From Marchantia polymorpha subsp. ruderalis (Eukaryota; Streptophyta; Marchantiopsida; Marchantiales; Marchantiaceae): 64,000 nucleotides of DNA. The position numbers were made by a program, and so were the translations under genes. Under the pieces are notes generated by a model. That model was not told the DNA's origin and ran no database searches. It worked only from the letters and a program-made list of their open reading frames with translations. The stretch is from assembly GCA_037833965.1 (NCBI GenBank), contig AP031357.1, positions 10,250,001 to 10,314,000 on the forward strand, read 5' to 3'. This document shows, piece after piece, positions 22,812 to 34,240 of the stretch (positions within the stretch are counted from its first letter, which is position 1; each line of letters begins with the position of its first letter).

Positions 22812-24640
22812 GTAGTTTTTGGTTTTACTAAAAATAGTAGTCGCTTAGGGTTTCAGTTCGTAGGGTATAGCGTCGAAGGAGACTCGAAGAAGACGTCAAT
22901 TCTTCGAGTCGAGCCTAGCGCGTTGGGAGTAGTGCCCGTGAGTGTCAGATCTGGAATCTCCGAGTGTGGAGTGGGTTGGGCTTGACTTTGTTTGTGTCGG
23001 TGACGGTTTTGTTTCCAGTAGGGTAATAAGAATGACGGGAATTCCAGTGGGGAATGTCTTGTACTTTTCACTCGAAGAACTCATTGACGTTCGGGTTTAG
23101 TTAGAAGCTCAGGCGAGTTTTTGATTGTTTACAGTAATTTGAAGTCCTGGTGATTTTGATTGGTGATTTCGATCTTGTTTGTGGTAATCTCGACTAGAGA
23201 TTTGAAGTGTATTGATTTTCAGCGGGGCTCAATCCTGCAAGGTTTGTTCTGAAGAGTCTAGGGTTTGAGGTCACACTCGGGCCCGTTTCTTCAGCCTGAA
23301 AAATCATTCGTGTCGAGTTTGAATTTCACATGCCATATCTTTGTTGTCTTGCAAGTGGTGCATGCTTCTTTCTTGGCGAATACGATTACAGAAGCTAAAG
23401 AAATCTCCGTGCATGGCTACCATTGTGTGAGCATAGATCGTTGACAGTGAACTTTGAATCGATTGGAGCTTGGCTGAGCTCTGGTGACAAGGAGAGAGGC
23501 CGGCGGGTGAAGGAAGATTCAACTGAGTAGAAAGCAAAGATCATGGGTTTGTAGGCCGCTGGTCTTGTGTTACGGAGAGACGTGAATTTCTCTCGGTCTT
23601 TGGGGTAGCAGTTCTTCTGCAATGGCAATGAAAGAGGAGTTTGTGGTTTGCTCCAGGCACATGTAGGGTACGGTTAGAACATTGCTTTGGAAAGGAGACT
23701 GCCAGGGCTGGAGAATGGCCTTAAGTGACAGCATATGTTGCGAGCAAACTGTACGCTTGCGTTAGAAAAGCAACAAGGTATGACTCAAGTGGAGTGAAGG
23801 TTTTCTTATGCCGGCTTTTACGAACCAGGATTGCCACTTCGGGGAAATTAGGTTGAAGCTTTACAGAAACTCTAAGTGAAGTTTTTCCGAAACTTACTGT
23901 GGGTTCGAAAACCAGGGTCATCTTCCATCAACTCAAGCTTACGTGGATTTCTTTTCCGAGTCTCGAAGACCTGCTCTAAGTTATTCACCTCGAGAAATGT
24001 GTCCAAATGACTGAACCTCTCTCTCTGTGTACCATCTGAGGTCGAAGTCTATCAGCTGCGGAGTGTGCCGAGAGTAGTCTTCCTGAACGGAATATGCATG
24101 AGTAGGACCCACGGAGTCCCATGATGAATACATGTACCGAGAGAAGTCCGTTCCAGTATGAAGTGAAGCTACGCCGAAGTAGAGTATGATCGATAATGTG
24201 TTGCGAGAGAGTTTACAACGGTGACTATTGGTCACTGGTGCTAGTAAATGTAGGGTGAAAAGTTACTTAAGACGGTTTGCAATCCTCCGAAACAACAATT
24301 TCAGCATTACATTCTCCACCTCATACGCATTAGTTGGTAGCTGAGGACATGAGTATTGCTTTTACTATCTACGGCCGAGCTAAACTCATCGCTGCAACAG
24401 ACGTATAAGAGAAGAATAACCGGATCAGAAGAGGGCTAAGTTTGTGAGGATCAAAATTTTGATTACAGGAAGATAGACTATAGTGGAGCATTTCAGGTTT
24501 GAAGGAGAGCAGAAGACTGGTAACCTTGTGATAGCTCAGGTTTTTTGTTTTATCGGAATTAGAATAGAAGGTTGGGAAATTGCGGTCGGTTTTAACCTTT
24601 GAAAGTAGAAGTAATTAGATTAGAGTAGAATAGCAACGTA
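22812..24640. other. start of the 21.4 kb insertion, no gene recognised
   Basis: Moderately AT-rich sequence without repeats shared elsewhere in the window and with only short frames. It could be the untranslated leader or LTR of the element that carries the coiled-coil frames downstream, but no second copy was found to show this. Confidence 0.4.
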
Positions 24641-24749
24641 ACGGGCTAGATGAGGTAGTGGTAGTACTCAGGAGGGAACCTCAGACGTTGCGTTGGCCCT
24701 CAAGAGGGCGGTTATGTCCGAACCTGTGAGAACAAAAGAAGAACTACCT

Positions 24750-24779
24750 CACTTGAGTACCCAGACAGGTACTCAAGTG
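24750..24779. repeat. 12-bp-arm hairpin upstream of element copy A
   Basis: Perfect arms CACTTGAGTACC and GGTACTCAAGTG around CAGACA. It lies about 55 bp before the first open stretch of the element, so it may be part of its leader. Confidence 0.8.
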
Positions 24780-24804
24780 GGGAAAGGGTACTCAACCAGA
24801 GTAC

Positions 24805-27236
24805 GTGAGGACATCGAAGCTTCAGGGTCACAAAGGGGTGACGGGTACCGGATATGTTAAAGATAGTGCCGACCGGGAAAGAATTCGAATGGCGGCACCT
24901 TCAATTCGCACGCATGGGAGATTGTTGCGACGGCGGGGAGTACCCAAGGAGTCTGGTGCTCGTCGCTCGCATTTCACGAACACATTGAGACATCGACGCG
25001 GGATAGAGGCGCGCGGACGAGAAGAGCGAGAATTAGCGATGGCGCGGCCGATCAAACTCCACGCTCTACGAGTGATCGAGGTTGGCTTACGAGCTTATCG
25101 TCGTGATTTGATGCTCGTGAAGATGGAGTTCTTATTGTGAGGATGGAATTGGACAAGCAACGCAATCATACAAGAATGGGACAACAATGGATTGCCGAAA
25201 CCGCCGGGTTACAAAGGCCATCCTGACACCTGGGAAATCTGGGACTGGAAGAAGGTCTGGGGACGAAGTGCAGGTGACGACGGCGATCTCACATTCGATG
25301 CCGAGAGTGTGCGAGTGACGAGAGAAGAGGAGAGAGCTTACGTTGACCTGTTCAAGCATCCCCACACTGGGAAGAACGGGTACCGCACAGTGTGGTATCA
25401 AGATCGAATGCGGCGGAACATCGCGATGGCTTTGATGCAAATCCTTCAGCCGCAGCGACCCATCTACATGATGACTTGGCAGGTGGGGTTTATCGAGAGA
25501 GCTTTGGGCGGAGATCGTATTCATTGGGCGCGGATTTTCTGGACTGTAACCTAACAGCACATTGGGCTATTCGCTGGAGTGTCGCCTAGTTACTTATCCC
25601 TGTTTTTGATCAATTTCTATCGAGCCATGAACTTGTTGACTGCTGAAGAGAGCTAAGCGTTCCAGATGCGGAATGTTGAGCAGGAAGGAGAGTAGGTAGT
25701 GTTAGCCAACGAGGTCAATTTGGACCTAGAAGGCAAACCACGGAGTTCTCCTCAGCAGGGGAGGAAGCGACCTCGAGGTCGGCAGGACTCCTAGCCAAGA
25801 AAGAAGCGTCGAATTGACGAGGCTGCAGTAGAAAAGGAGCGATTACAACGCACCGCCCTCATCACGATGCAAACACCCGACTTTAGGGCCCGGTTGAAGA
25901 TGAAGGCCAAGAGATTGGTCATAGACGACGATAGAAGTCTTGAGAGTAGAAGTACAGTCCTAGTCAAGAAGCACAATCAGTGGAGAAAACGGCTAGGGGA
26001 AAGGATGAACCAATCAGGAAGAAGCCATGCTCTGAAAAAGGCCGGCCGACCTTTGTCAAGAAGTCGCAGGCTTCAAGGAGAGATAAAGGGAAAGTCATTT
26101 TGATTGAGTACGTTCCCTTAAAGCGGAGAGATGTTCATGTGGAAAGAACCTAGCGGAAGGGACCTCGGGACGAGGCCGCTGAGGTCTTAACGGTGTCCTC
26201 AGATACTAAGGAGGACCCAATGGCGTTAGAAGAAGCCGCGGCGAAGGCCGTGGAAGACGTGGCAGCAGCCGAGAGTGAACCGCAGAAGGTGACATCACCT
26301 CGGACCTCCACGGACATCATCATATTGGAGAAGGGTGAGGAACCCTCAGCGGGAGAGACATAGTCGGCAGCCTTGGGTGCCGTCGATGTGTTGAGTGTGC
26401 AGGTGCTACCGTTGCTTCAGTACCTCAACCGGAAGCGGGAGAAGTACGCAGAGGGCAACCCCACTGAATCCTACGTGGAGATAATGCGCAACCGGACGCG
26501 AGTTAAGCGAGAACTGGCTGTTGAGGTCACTGCTAAGGAACGAAGAAGTCAGCCGACAGAAGTGAAGTACCAGGCACTTCAAAGGAAGCTGACTGAGGAA
26601 GTTGAGAAGCGACGGAAGGCAGAGCAAGCCGGTGACAGTCTTCGTGAGGATGTGGAGAGAGCTAAGTGCGCCAACGTAGACCTTTTGAAGAGATTAGAAG
26701 CCTGCAGAACCGCATACGACGTTGAGTCCTCAAAGGTAGATGAATTGCAGGCTACCGCGGAGGAAGCAAAGCGAGATTACCAGACCGAGTTGGCGGTAAA
26801 GACGAAGAAGATATCCGAGTATGAAGCTGCGCGGATTGCAGATTTGGAGTTAATTGAGAAATTGAAGACGGAGTGTGGCGAGTTCAGGACGCAACGATCG
26901 CAAGCTGAAGAGCAATTATGCGAGGTGGAGGCGAAATTGATGGAGGCCGAAGGGAAGAATCGGCCGTTATCGAAAGAGACGCGTGAAGCCTTAACTGCGC
27001 GCGTGGAGCGATGTTTGCGCGGGTACACGTTGTGGCAGATCAAATCTCACAACGGGCTTCGGTTACGTGAAATTGAACATCGTGCTGCTGAGTGGATCAA
27101 GAGGAGCGGACGCAAGCACCGTCGGCTATCCAAGAAGCTAGGATCGTATCTTACCAGATCGCGCGACGTGGTAGCAAAGTTAGAAGTAGAATTAGTAGGC
27201 GTTTTGCAAAGATTAGGTTTAGAGCTGTGGTAACCC
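24805..27236 (+). mobile_element. unclassified retroelement-like coding region, copy A (broken)
   Basis: Several open stretches on the plus strand match those of copy B (28,413-31,516) in the same order, so the two are paralogues of one multi-kilobase coding region. The first part (about 24,800-25,660) encodes a Trp/Arg-rich globular region with boxes KNGYRT, RRNIAMA, LQP and HWARI. A low-complexity charged linker follows. The last part (about 26,370-27,233) is a long heptad-type coiled coil with many Glu/Lys/Arg/Ala, ending in a basic tail with CLRGYTLWQ. No reverse transcriptase, protease or integrase is visible. It lies in a nest of LTR elements and is probably an element-encoded accessory or Gag-like protein. 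Broken in several places; family not assigned. Confidence 0.5.
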
Positions 27237-27419
27237 ACTTTTGGTATTTTTGCAAAATTTAAAACATTTTTGGAAAACTGTACCGCAGCAGCAGTGTATA
27301 TAGCGATCGGTACATTTAAATAGAGTGAAACTGGAGAATCTCGTAGAATCCAAGAGTTGGGCGCAATGTCCGGAACAGGCGCCGCTCTGAACGATGGGCT
27401 CTGAAGTAGTTCCCCTTCG

Positions 27420-28260
27420 GCGCAAGGCGCATAATCCGCCTTCGGCGGTACGCCTTCGGCGCTAGAGGAATCCCTCAGAATCTATGCAATTCCCGAAGCC
27501 TTGACTTGGTTAGGGTTTCGTTGGAAAGAGCTTGACGCGCTAGTTCTAACGAGCCTAGGAACGGATCAGGACTCAGGGAGTTGTGACGGTCGAAAGATAC
27601 GAAGACTTTTGCCTACGCATAGGCGAAATGGGTTTGACGTCGGCAGGGAGTCTGCCGAGAATGCCGCCTACGCATAGGCGGGAGGACTTGCACCTACGCA
27701 TAGGCGGACGGAAATCGCCTACGCATAGGCACTTTGTCGTCGGCGGGAAATCCGCCTTCGGCCCTAGAAATCCGCCTTCGGGGTTGGAACTTGTACGGCG
27801 CCTTCGGCGCCAGCGCATCACGGTTAGGTGAGGACCCAACGGAGTAGCGAATCCGTACGGACCGTACGGACGGAACGGACGAGTGCGCCTTCGGCCGGTC
27901 GGGATTTCGGAGACAAGAGCGGTGACGGAGAGGCGAGAGAGTTGGACAGACTGGACAGAGTCCGTTGACTGCGGTCAACGCCTTCGGCGCTGCGCCTACG
28001 GCGAGGGACCTACGCGGACGAGCGTCTTGTGTGCGGACGGATTTGGCCTACGCATAGGCGAGCGCCTAAGCATAGGCGGATGGAGTTCGACGCCGGCGGA
28101 AACTCCGCCGGGAATTCCGCCTACGAGAAGGGAGTTCGGCTTTTGTCCTGTGCGCGGACGAACGACTTCGGCGGAGCGGGACTAGCCGAGTCAAAGTACG
28201 GATGAGTGTAGCGCGTCGGCGAGAAATATGCCTTCGGCGCTGCGCGACCATGGCTGCGGC
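27420..28260. repeat. palindrome swarm, left cluster
   Basis: GC-rich spacer between element copies A and B, studded with two hairpin types. Type 1 has the core GCCTACGCATAGGC (27,611; 27,665; 27,692; 27,716; 28,046; variant 28,062). Type 2 has GCCTTCGGC, often as GCGCCTTCGGCGC (for example about 27,440, 27,452, 27,770, 27,800, 27,890, 27,980, 28,230). Each is a perfect or near-perfect inverted repeat. Flanks between hairpins are not repeated, so this is a set of short dispersed palindromes and not a tandem satellite. Confidence 0.85.
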
Positions 28261-28412
28261 GTGGTACGCTGGCGCAGTTCAAATTGCCAATTCGAGCGTG
28301 TGAGTGAAGGCGCGTCGGCGGAGCGTGAAGCCGCGCGTGAGAGAGAAGGCCGTTATACCTCCGAGCCGTCGCAGCCATCAAGTGATTCGACTTTCACGAC
28401 CGAGAGCCGACC

Positions 28413-31400
28413 ATGACACCCTGCGAGCGAACAGAGGACACCTCATTCTTGAATTTGCGATTTCAATTCCTTGTGCGAGCTGCGCGCGTCCACCTTCTAG
28501 AAGAGAGACGTTCTAGACACCACCGCGCAAAGAGTTACCCGGTGGCAGAGAGAGAATTGAGTGCGCGACATTTGAAATTGAGAGAGATTAGAGTTTGCAG
28601 AGGAAACAGAACCGCGAGCAAGAGGCTTGAGCATAGCACAGAGAGAGGTGCGCAAATCAATTTCAAGAACGCGATGTCGACATCGGTTAAGCTGCGGATG
28701 GTTCCACTCAAGCTCCCGCAGAATGGGTTGCGTGCTTTTCAGGACCGGCTGATCGCGAGGAAACTTGATTTCTTGCTGTGGGGATGGAATTACGTGTGCG
28801 CAGACATGGTGCGCGAATGGCTGGACGAGGAACGGCAACCTACGCGCGGATTCCGTCCGCACGTAGATCGATGGACTTTCCACGATTGGGTACAAGCATT
28901 GGGAAGGTGTGCAGGCGAGGACGGGTACCTTCTGTTCGACAGTGAGAGCGTCAAGGTAACGAAGGCGGACGAAGCCTCCTTTGTGGAATTGTTCAAGCGG
29001 GAGAGGTCCTCCAAGAACGGGTACAGGACCCGGGACTACAAAGATCGTTTCCGTAGGACCGTAGCAATGGCGGTGCTGCAACTTTTGCAGCCGCACCGCA
29101 CTACGTATATCACGTTGTGGCAGGTGTCCTTCGTGGAGCTCACTTTGGCTGGAGCTCCAGTTCACTGGTCGCGTATCCTACATAGGGTAATGCGACAGCA
29201 TGCGTTTGAGAAGCGGGGAGGTTCGCTCAATCACCTCTCCCCCTTCTTGATAAACTTTTATCGGTCGATGAATTGCTTAACCGCGGCCGAGCGTGTTTGA
29301 TTTCCGCCATTGTCAGTCGACCATCCCGGGAGGTATGTGCGGGATAACGAAGTCGACACCGACGCGGAGGATTCTCCGACTTCCACTCCACCGGCTCAAC
29401 AGGATGCGGGGAGGATAGCAGCACGAGTGCCGCGCAAGCGGAGATGGAGAGAGGAACCGGAGAAGGAGCAACAGCAAGAATCAGCTGCTCTCACCCAGAA
29501 GCGGCCACTGCACGAGATCTGCAACCGGCCGAAGCAGAAGGCGCGCAGGCTAATATTACCTGCCAGCAGCGCGGAAACGGCGACGATCGCCACGGAGGCA
29601 GGAAGTCCATCCCTTGAGAAGGGTGAGACTGCGCGGACGGTCGGAGGGTCAGTGGACCACCCTACGCCCTCGGCGGAGGTGACACAACCTTCGGGTCAGG
29701 AGCAACAACGCGCGGCACGGATGAGTGTGCCGTCTACGCATAGACGACTCCCTGTAGATAGGCGACCCCTTGCAGAAGAAGACTTTCGCCTACGCATAGG
29801 TGGAGAAAGTTCGCCTAAGCATAGGCGAGCGCCTACGCATAGGCAGGACTCACCCCCGGTGCAACGCAGGAAAGGGAAGGAGCCGGCGGATCTTCCGCCT
29901 TCGGTTCAAGGGGCTTTGGGGCAAGGCCCTTCGGCGGTGAGATCGCCGAGATATGCGCCTTCGGCGCCAGGGCCTTCGGGGCACCGAGTTACGAATGGAG
30001 AACCGGCGGGAGGCCGGAAGTGCGGAAGGTATGAAGGCCGGAAGGCCGGAAATGCGCCTTCGGCAGAAAATCCGCCGGAAGGTGCGCCTTCGGCGGAAGA
30101 GCCTTCGGGCCAAGGAACATCGGGCGGGCCGCCTTCGGCGCTGCGCCCTCGGCGGAAGAAGCGCCGGGAATTGCGCCTACGCATAGGCCGGACGCATCCC
30201 TGGCGCAGGACCTAATGGAGGAGCGGGACCGATCGGTGGAGCGGGACCTAACGGAGGAGTGGATTGACTGTCCGTAGGGTGATATTCGTGCGCGCGATGC
30301 ACAATTACACTCCGCGCAGGTACATTCCGCACGATCGCCTTCGGCGGTAGACGCCGGCGGCGAGGAGATTACAGTCGCAGCGGGACAGGCGGACGATGTG
30401 AATTCGGCACGGCCGCATTCACCCACCGCCTTGGACATTTTAGCAGGGAGCAGCGAGGCTGCAAGAGCGCCAGCGGCGGCAGAGCACGCAGACATCTCGC
30501 AGCCCCGCACAAGCCAGTCGCCGACGAATTCAATGGCGACCGAAATCCTCGAGTCGGAGGATGACGAAGAAGGAGGATCCACGGAATCGGTGTCAGGATC
30601 GGAATCCACCGAGGAGGAGGAGCAGGAAATGGTAGGCGCGCCGACGGCGGCGCTCTGTGAGCAGGTAGTACCTCTGTTGAGGTACCTAGATCGCAAGGTA
30701 TAGAAGTACGCGGACCCTCGCCAGCCTGGATCCTACGTCGAGTTAGTGCGTAGGCGAACTCGCACTAAAGTCCACACCAGCAAATTGTTGGCCCGTGTGG
30801 ACCTGGAACTTAAGGATCTGCGGGAGAGGCATGCGTGCCTGTGGGGTCAATACAACCTCAATAGGAAGTTGTACAAAGCCTTCGACAAGACGAAGGATGA
30901 GAAGCTGGAGGAGTTCGCCAAGAAGAAGGCGAAGCTCGCAGAGGAGCTGGATTCTGAGCAGGCTGAGAATCGAATTTTGTCAGAGGAGCTCGTGCAACAG
31001 ACACGGTTGTTAGAGCAGTGTCAGCTCGCACGATAGGCGGATGAGGAATTAATCCGCAGACTTCAATCCGAGTGCGGGGAATTGAGAGCGCAGCGTGCGG
31101 AGGCCAAATTGCAGTTGGTTGTTGTTGAAGACGATCGCCGGCGGGAGGCAGATCGCACGAAGGAAGAGATGGCGAGGCGAGTAACCCACTGTCTCAGGGG
31201 CTACGCCCACTGGGAAGTGGCGGCGCAGGAGAAACTCACACTGCGCGAGTTAGAGCTTCGTGCAGCGGGGTTGTTGACAGGTGACAGTCGGAGTCGGCGG
31301 CGAGTGGCGAAGAAGCTGGATTCTATCCTGTCGAGGTCGCGGGACACCATGGCCACCCTCGAGTCGGAGGTTTCCGCGGTGTTGCAGCGATTGGAACTGC

Positions 31401-31516
31401 GCAGTCGAGCTGAGGACTGGCAGGGTAGGGAGTTAGTGCGCGGCAGTCCGTCGCGCAGGAGGCGAAGCACAGGTTCTGCGGAGTGTAGTGTAGCGTGGTT
31501 CCGTGCAGGCGTGTAG
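28413..31516 (+). mobile_element. unclassified retroelement-like coding region, copy B (broken)
   Basis: The best-preserved copy of the family seen at 24,805-27,236. An ATG-started stretch of 295 codons (28,413-29,300) holds the globular region: a hydrophobic LLWGWN box, then KNGYRT, RRTVAMAVLQLLQPHR and HWSRIL. A charged, low-complexity linker (29,310-30,215) contains in-frame palindrome-derived peptides such as LRIG and PTHR. Further stretches (30,398-30,703; 30,746-31,036; 31,082-31,516) encode acidic residues, then a coiled coil, then a basic tail with CLRGYAHW and RRRVAKKL. No polymerase domain was seen. A third fragment of the same tail lies inverted at 38,254-38,487. Several breaks are present. 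I do not recognise the family. Confidence 0.5.
29727..30370. repeat. palindrome swarm, right cluster (inside copy B)
   Basis: More of the two hairpin types found at 27,420-28,260, here inside the linker of element copy B. Type 1: 29,731 (a variant with both stem sides changed), 29,787, 29,812, 29,829 and 30,174. Type 2: about 29,900, 29,930, 29,957, 30,057, 30,085, 30,130 and 30,340. Confidence 0.85.
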
Positions 31517-31519
31517 CGT

Positions 31520-32575
31520 AGTGCAATGTAGTGTTAGTTAGGACTTAGAAGGTATAAAGGAGTTCAAGGCGTCTTGCCTTGGGATTTTTCCAGTTTCGGA
31601 AGTGCAGATCAGGAACTCATTTTCTCTGCGTGTTTGTGTCCTTAGTTTTGTCACCACGCGAGAGGAGCTACACCTTAGCGATCCGCATTGTGTAGCTGAA
31701 GGCCTTCGGCCGAATGTTCAGAGCTAGTACATTGGTTAGAGACTTGAGTAGTTCGGATCTACACCTGCGGCTGACTGCCGATGCTCAGAGCCAGTGACGA
31801 GTTAGATACTTGAACAGTTTCCCCCTTACACTTTCGAGTGACTGTTCTTGATTGTACTCCTTCGGGATTTTCCCCTAAATGCCAAAGTGAAGTTTTGCTA
31901 CTTCGTGTAAGCCTTGGTTGTAAATTCAGGTTACGCTGCAGCAGGTGACTTCGGGGTAACCCCTGTAGTATTTCTGGGAATGACAAGTGCCTGAGAATTC
32001 AAACTCTTCAATAGACTGTTATGGTGTGTTACTGGAACGTTTCTCAGTGAGTCCTTCCGTGCGGACCTGTGTTCTCTGCGCGATTTGTGAGTTGAGAGTG
32101 TTGTTCACCGCGTGTGACTGACTTCGATCTGAAGTAGGAATTTCAACCCGGGTTCCCTACGCTAGCAGAAAGCTAGTGGAAGGGTTGTAAAAGCCGGAGT
32201 TGGGAGCCACTACCCGCAGCTTCGCTGAGTACTCTCGAGAGACTTTCCCCCTGAAATCTTGAGTGGAGGTCCTAACCGATCTCTGGGTTGTGTTTCTGTA
32301 GTTTCAGGTGTGGATGTGTGTGTGTGTTGTACGCTGCACTGTGCGACCTCCGAGTGAGCTCCGAGTGAACACTTGTAGTATTTCTGGGAGTGACAGTCGC
32401 CTGAGAATTCAAACTCCTCAATAGTTTGTTAAATGTGACACTTTGTACCCTGTGTGTTCCTCTGTCCCTGTGGATTCGACCTTTCTACCACTATATTGCA
32501 GTTTTAGCCTTTAGTGGGTTTTTACAAAAGCGGAGGTTAGAGGGGGCGGCAGCTGCCGACTCCGGAGATGTAGTG
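31520..32575 (+). repeat. LTR-like non-coding repeat, copy 1
   Basis: Follows element copy B. It has a TATA box (TATAAAG at 31,553) and a hairpin CAAGGC/GCCTTG at 31,565-31,581. Two imperfect units then end in GTATTTCTGGGAGTGAC and a CAAACTCyTCAATAG box (about 31,969 and 32,380). It closes with CCTGTGGATTCGACC, a form often seen just upstream of the end of plant Ty3/gypsy LTRs of the Athila/Tat type. That family assignment is tentative. Related to 32,576-33,185. Confidence 0.5.
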
Positions 32576-33185
32576 CCTGTTCGCTGCTTGCATCGCAGCG
32601 GGTGATAGTTTAGGGTTAGTTAGGAATAAAGTAGTCCAAGGCGTTGGCCTTGGTGGATCTTTTTTCAATTTAGTTTCTCAGTTCGGACTTCTGTGATCTC
32701 TGCGCGTTTTGTGAGTTGAGTGTGTTGTTCACCGCGTAAGAGTGACTTCGGTTTGACGAAGGTACCGCATCCAAAGTAGGAGCCCCAATTCGAATGTTCT
32801 AATTTAGCGTTTGGCTAGTCACAGGATTTAAGCAAATTCGTAATTGGCCGATAGCTACAAGTATTCTGAGTGTACGTCTTGGGAAATTTCCTCCCCTGAA
32901 TCTGAAGTTGAGGTCCTGATCAACCTCTGAGTTTTGCATTTACTTGTTTTAAGTGTGTGTGTGTGTGTGTGCGCGCGCGCTTTACGCTGCTTTGTGTGTC
33001 CTCCGAGTGACTTCCGAGTCGAACTCCTGCAGTATTTCTGGGAGTGACATTAGCCTGAGAATTCAAACTCCTCAATAGAGTGTTAAGAACGTGACAATTG
33101 GTACTCTTTGTGTTGTTTCTGTCCTCGTGGGATCGGATCTTTACCATTATGCTCCATTTTGATATTTATCTGTCATTACAAACCT
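32576..33185 (+). repeat. LTR-like non-coding repeat, copy 2
   Basis: Same order as copy 1: AATAAAG at 32,624, hairpin CCAAGGC/GCCTTGG at 32,636-32,653, the TCTCTGCGCGTTTTGTG box, the CAAACTCCTCAATAG box near 33,062, and CGTGGGATCGGATC near 33,127. It also carries the alternating GT/GC tract at 32,952-32,980. Probably a second LTR or a partial tandem copy. Confidence 0.5.
32952..32980. repeat. (GT)n(GC)n alternating purine-pyrimidine tract
   Basis: About nine GT units run directly into five GC units; such tracts can adopt Z-DNA. Confidence 0.9.
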
Positions 33186-34240
33186 TATCTTTTAATTGTT
33201 GAGGAGATCAATTCTCTAGCATTGTTTGTACCGGGCACTATTCTCGAGGTGGAGGAAGTACACTAGGTGGAAGAAAAATCAGGCAGTCATGGAAGTGTGG
33301 CTTTTCTTGGGACTTTTCGGTTGCTCATCATCGTGGTAGCAAATTAGAGAGCGGGTAAAACACATCGACATGCCAAGGGAAGCTTTTAACATCCTTGTTG
33401 TTACATATTGCTCATAACCTGCCTCGGAAGGACAAGGAAGCAAAGTCGCTCAGAAAGTTATATTCTTATTGGGACCACCACTGTTGGAAGCCACGCTTTT
33501 AGGGTAACTCATGAGGAGCCGTGAGTTTTTGAGACGAAAGTGAGTCCAGTTGACTGATGCATATCACAGTTGAGGAGTATTTGTTGGAGAGCACTCATGA
33601 ATGGCATGATAAACGAAAACAAAAATTTGTTGCAAAAATCTTGTTGGTTTAAGCTGCTGGTTGCAATCTACAAAATGAGTACAATGGAAGGCTGCCACTT
33701 ACAAGTAACAAGGCGAAGTTCTGAGAAGGGCACTCATGTAACGATGTGATCTGCAAAGAGTTGCTTTCGAGCTGTATTCTCATACAATCCTTTGGTCTAC
33801 CTGACAGTAGAGGAAAAGATATCTCTATAATACATTCTGATTAGAGTTATCATTCGCTTGAAGTACATTGAAAGTGAAGGCAAATGTAGTTAGTGAAGGC
33901 TTGAATGAAGATGAAGTTCCATAAGCTCATGTGTACGATGTTGTTCAGCTTGTGACTACCTACGATGGTAAAATACAACAATATTACCTTACAGTAGGAA
34001 GTTTTTGATTTATGCTCCTTACAAGTTACTATAGTTTTGAATTTGCTAGTCAGAGTAAACTCCTTCATAGTCAGTTTCTCAAGACTATTAAAACTTTCTG
34101 ATAGTTTTATAGTTCAACTCTTGTTAGTTCCCATTTTAGTGATTTAGTTTACACAGATACCTTGTAAACGGCCCTAGTACCCAATGAAGTTTTCAGTTTT
34201 CCCTTCACATTTAGTTTGCAGATACTGTGTAAAGAATCCT
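33186..34240. other. no gene recognised
   Basis: AT-rich, probably internal retroelement sequence worn beyond recognition. No frame above about 75 codons, and none resembles a known domain. Confidence 0.45.

Noticed and set aside
27420-30370. CRISPR array or satellite
   Set aside because: The repeats are palindromes at irregular spacing, differ in type, and continue into coding sequence. There are no regular spacers and the setting is eukaryotic.
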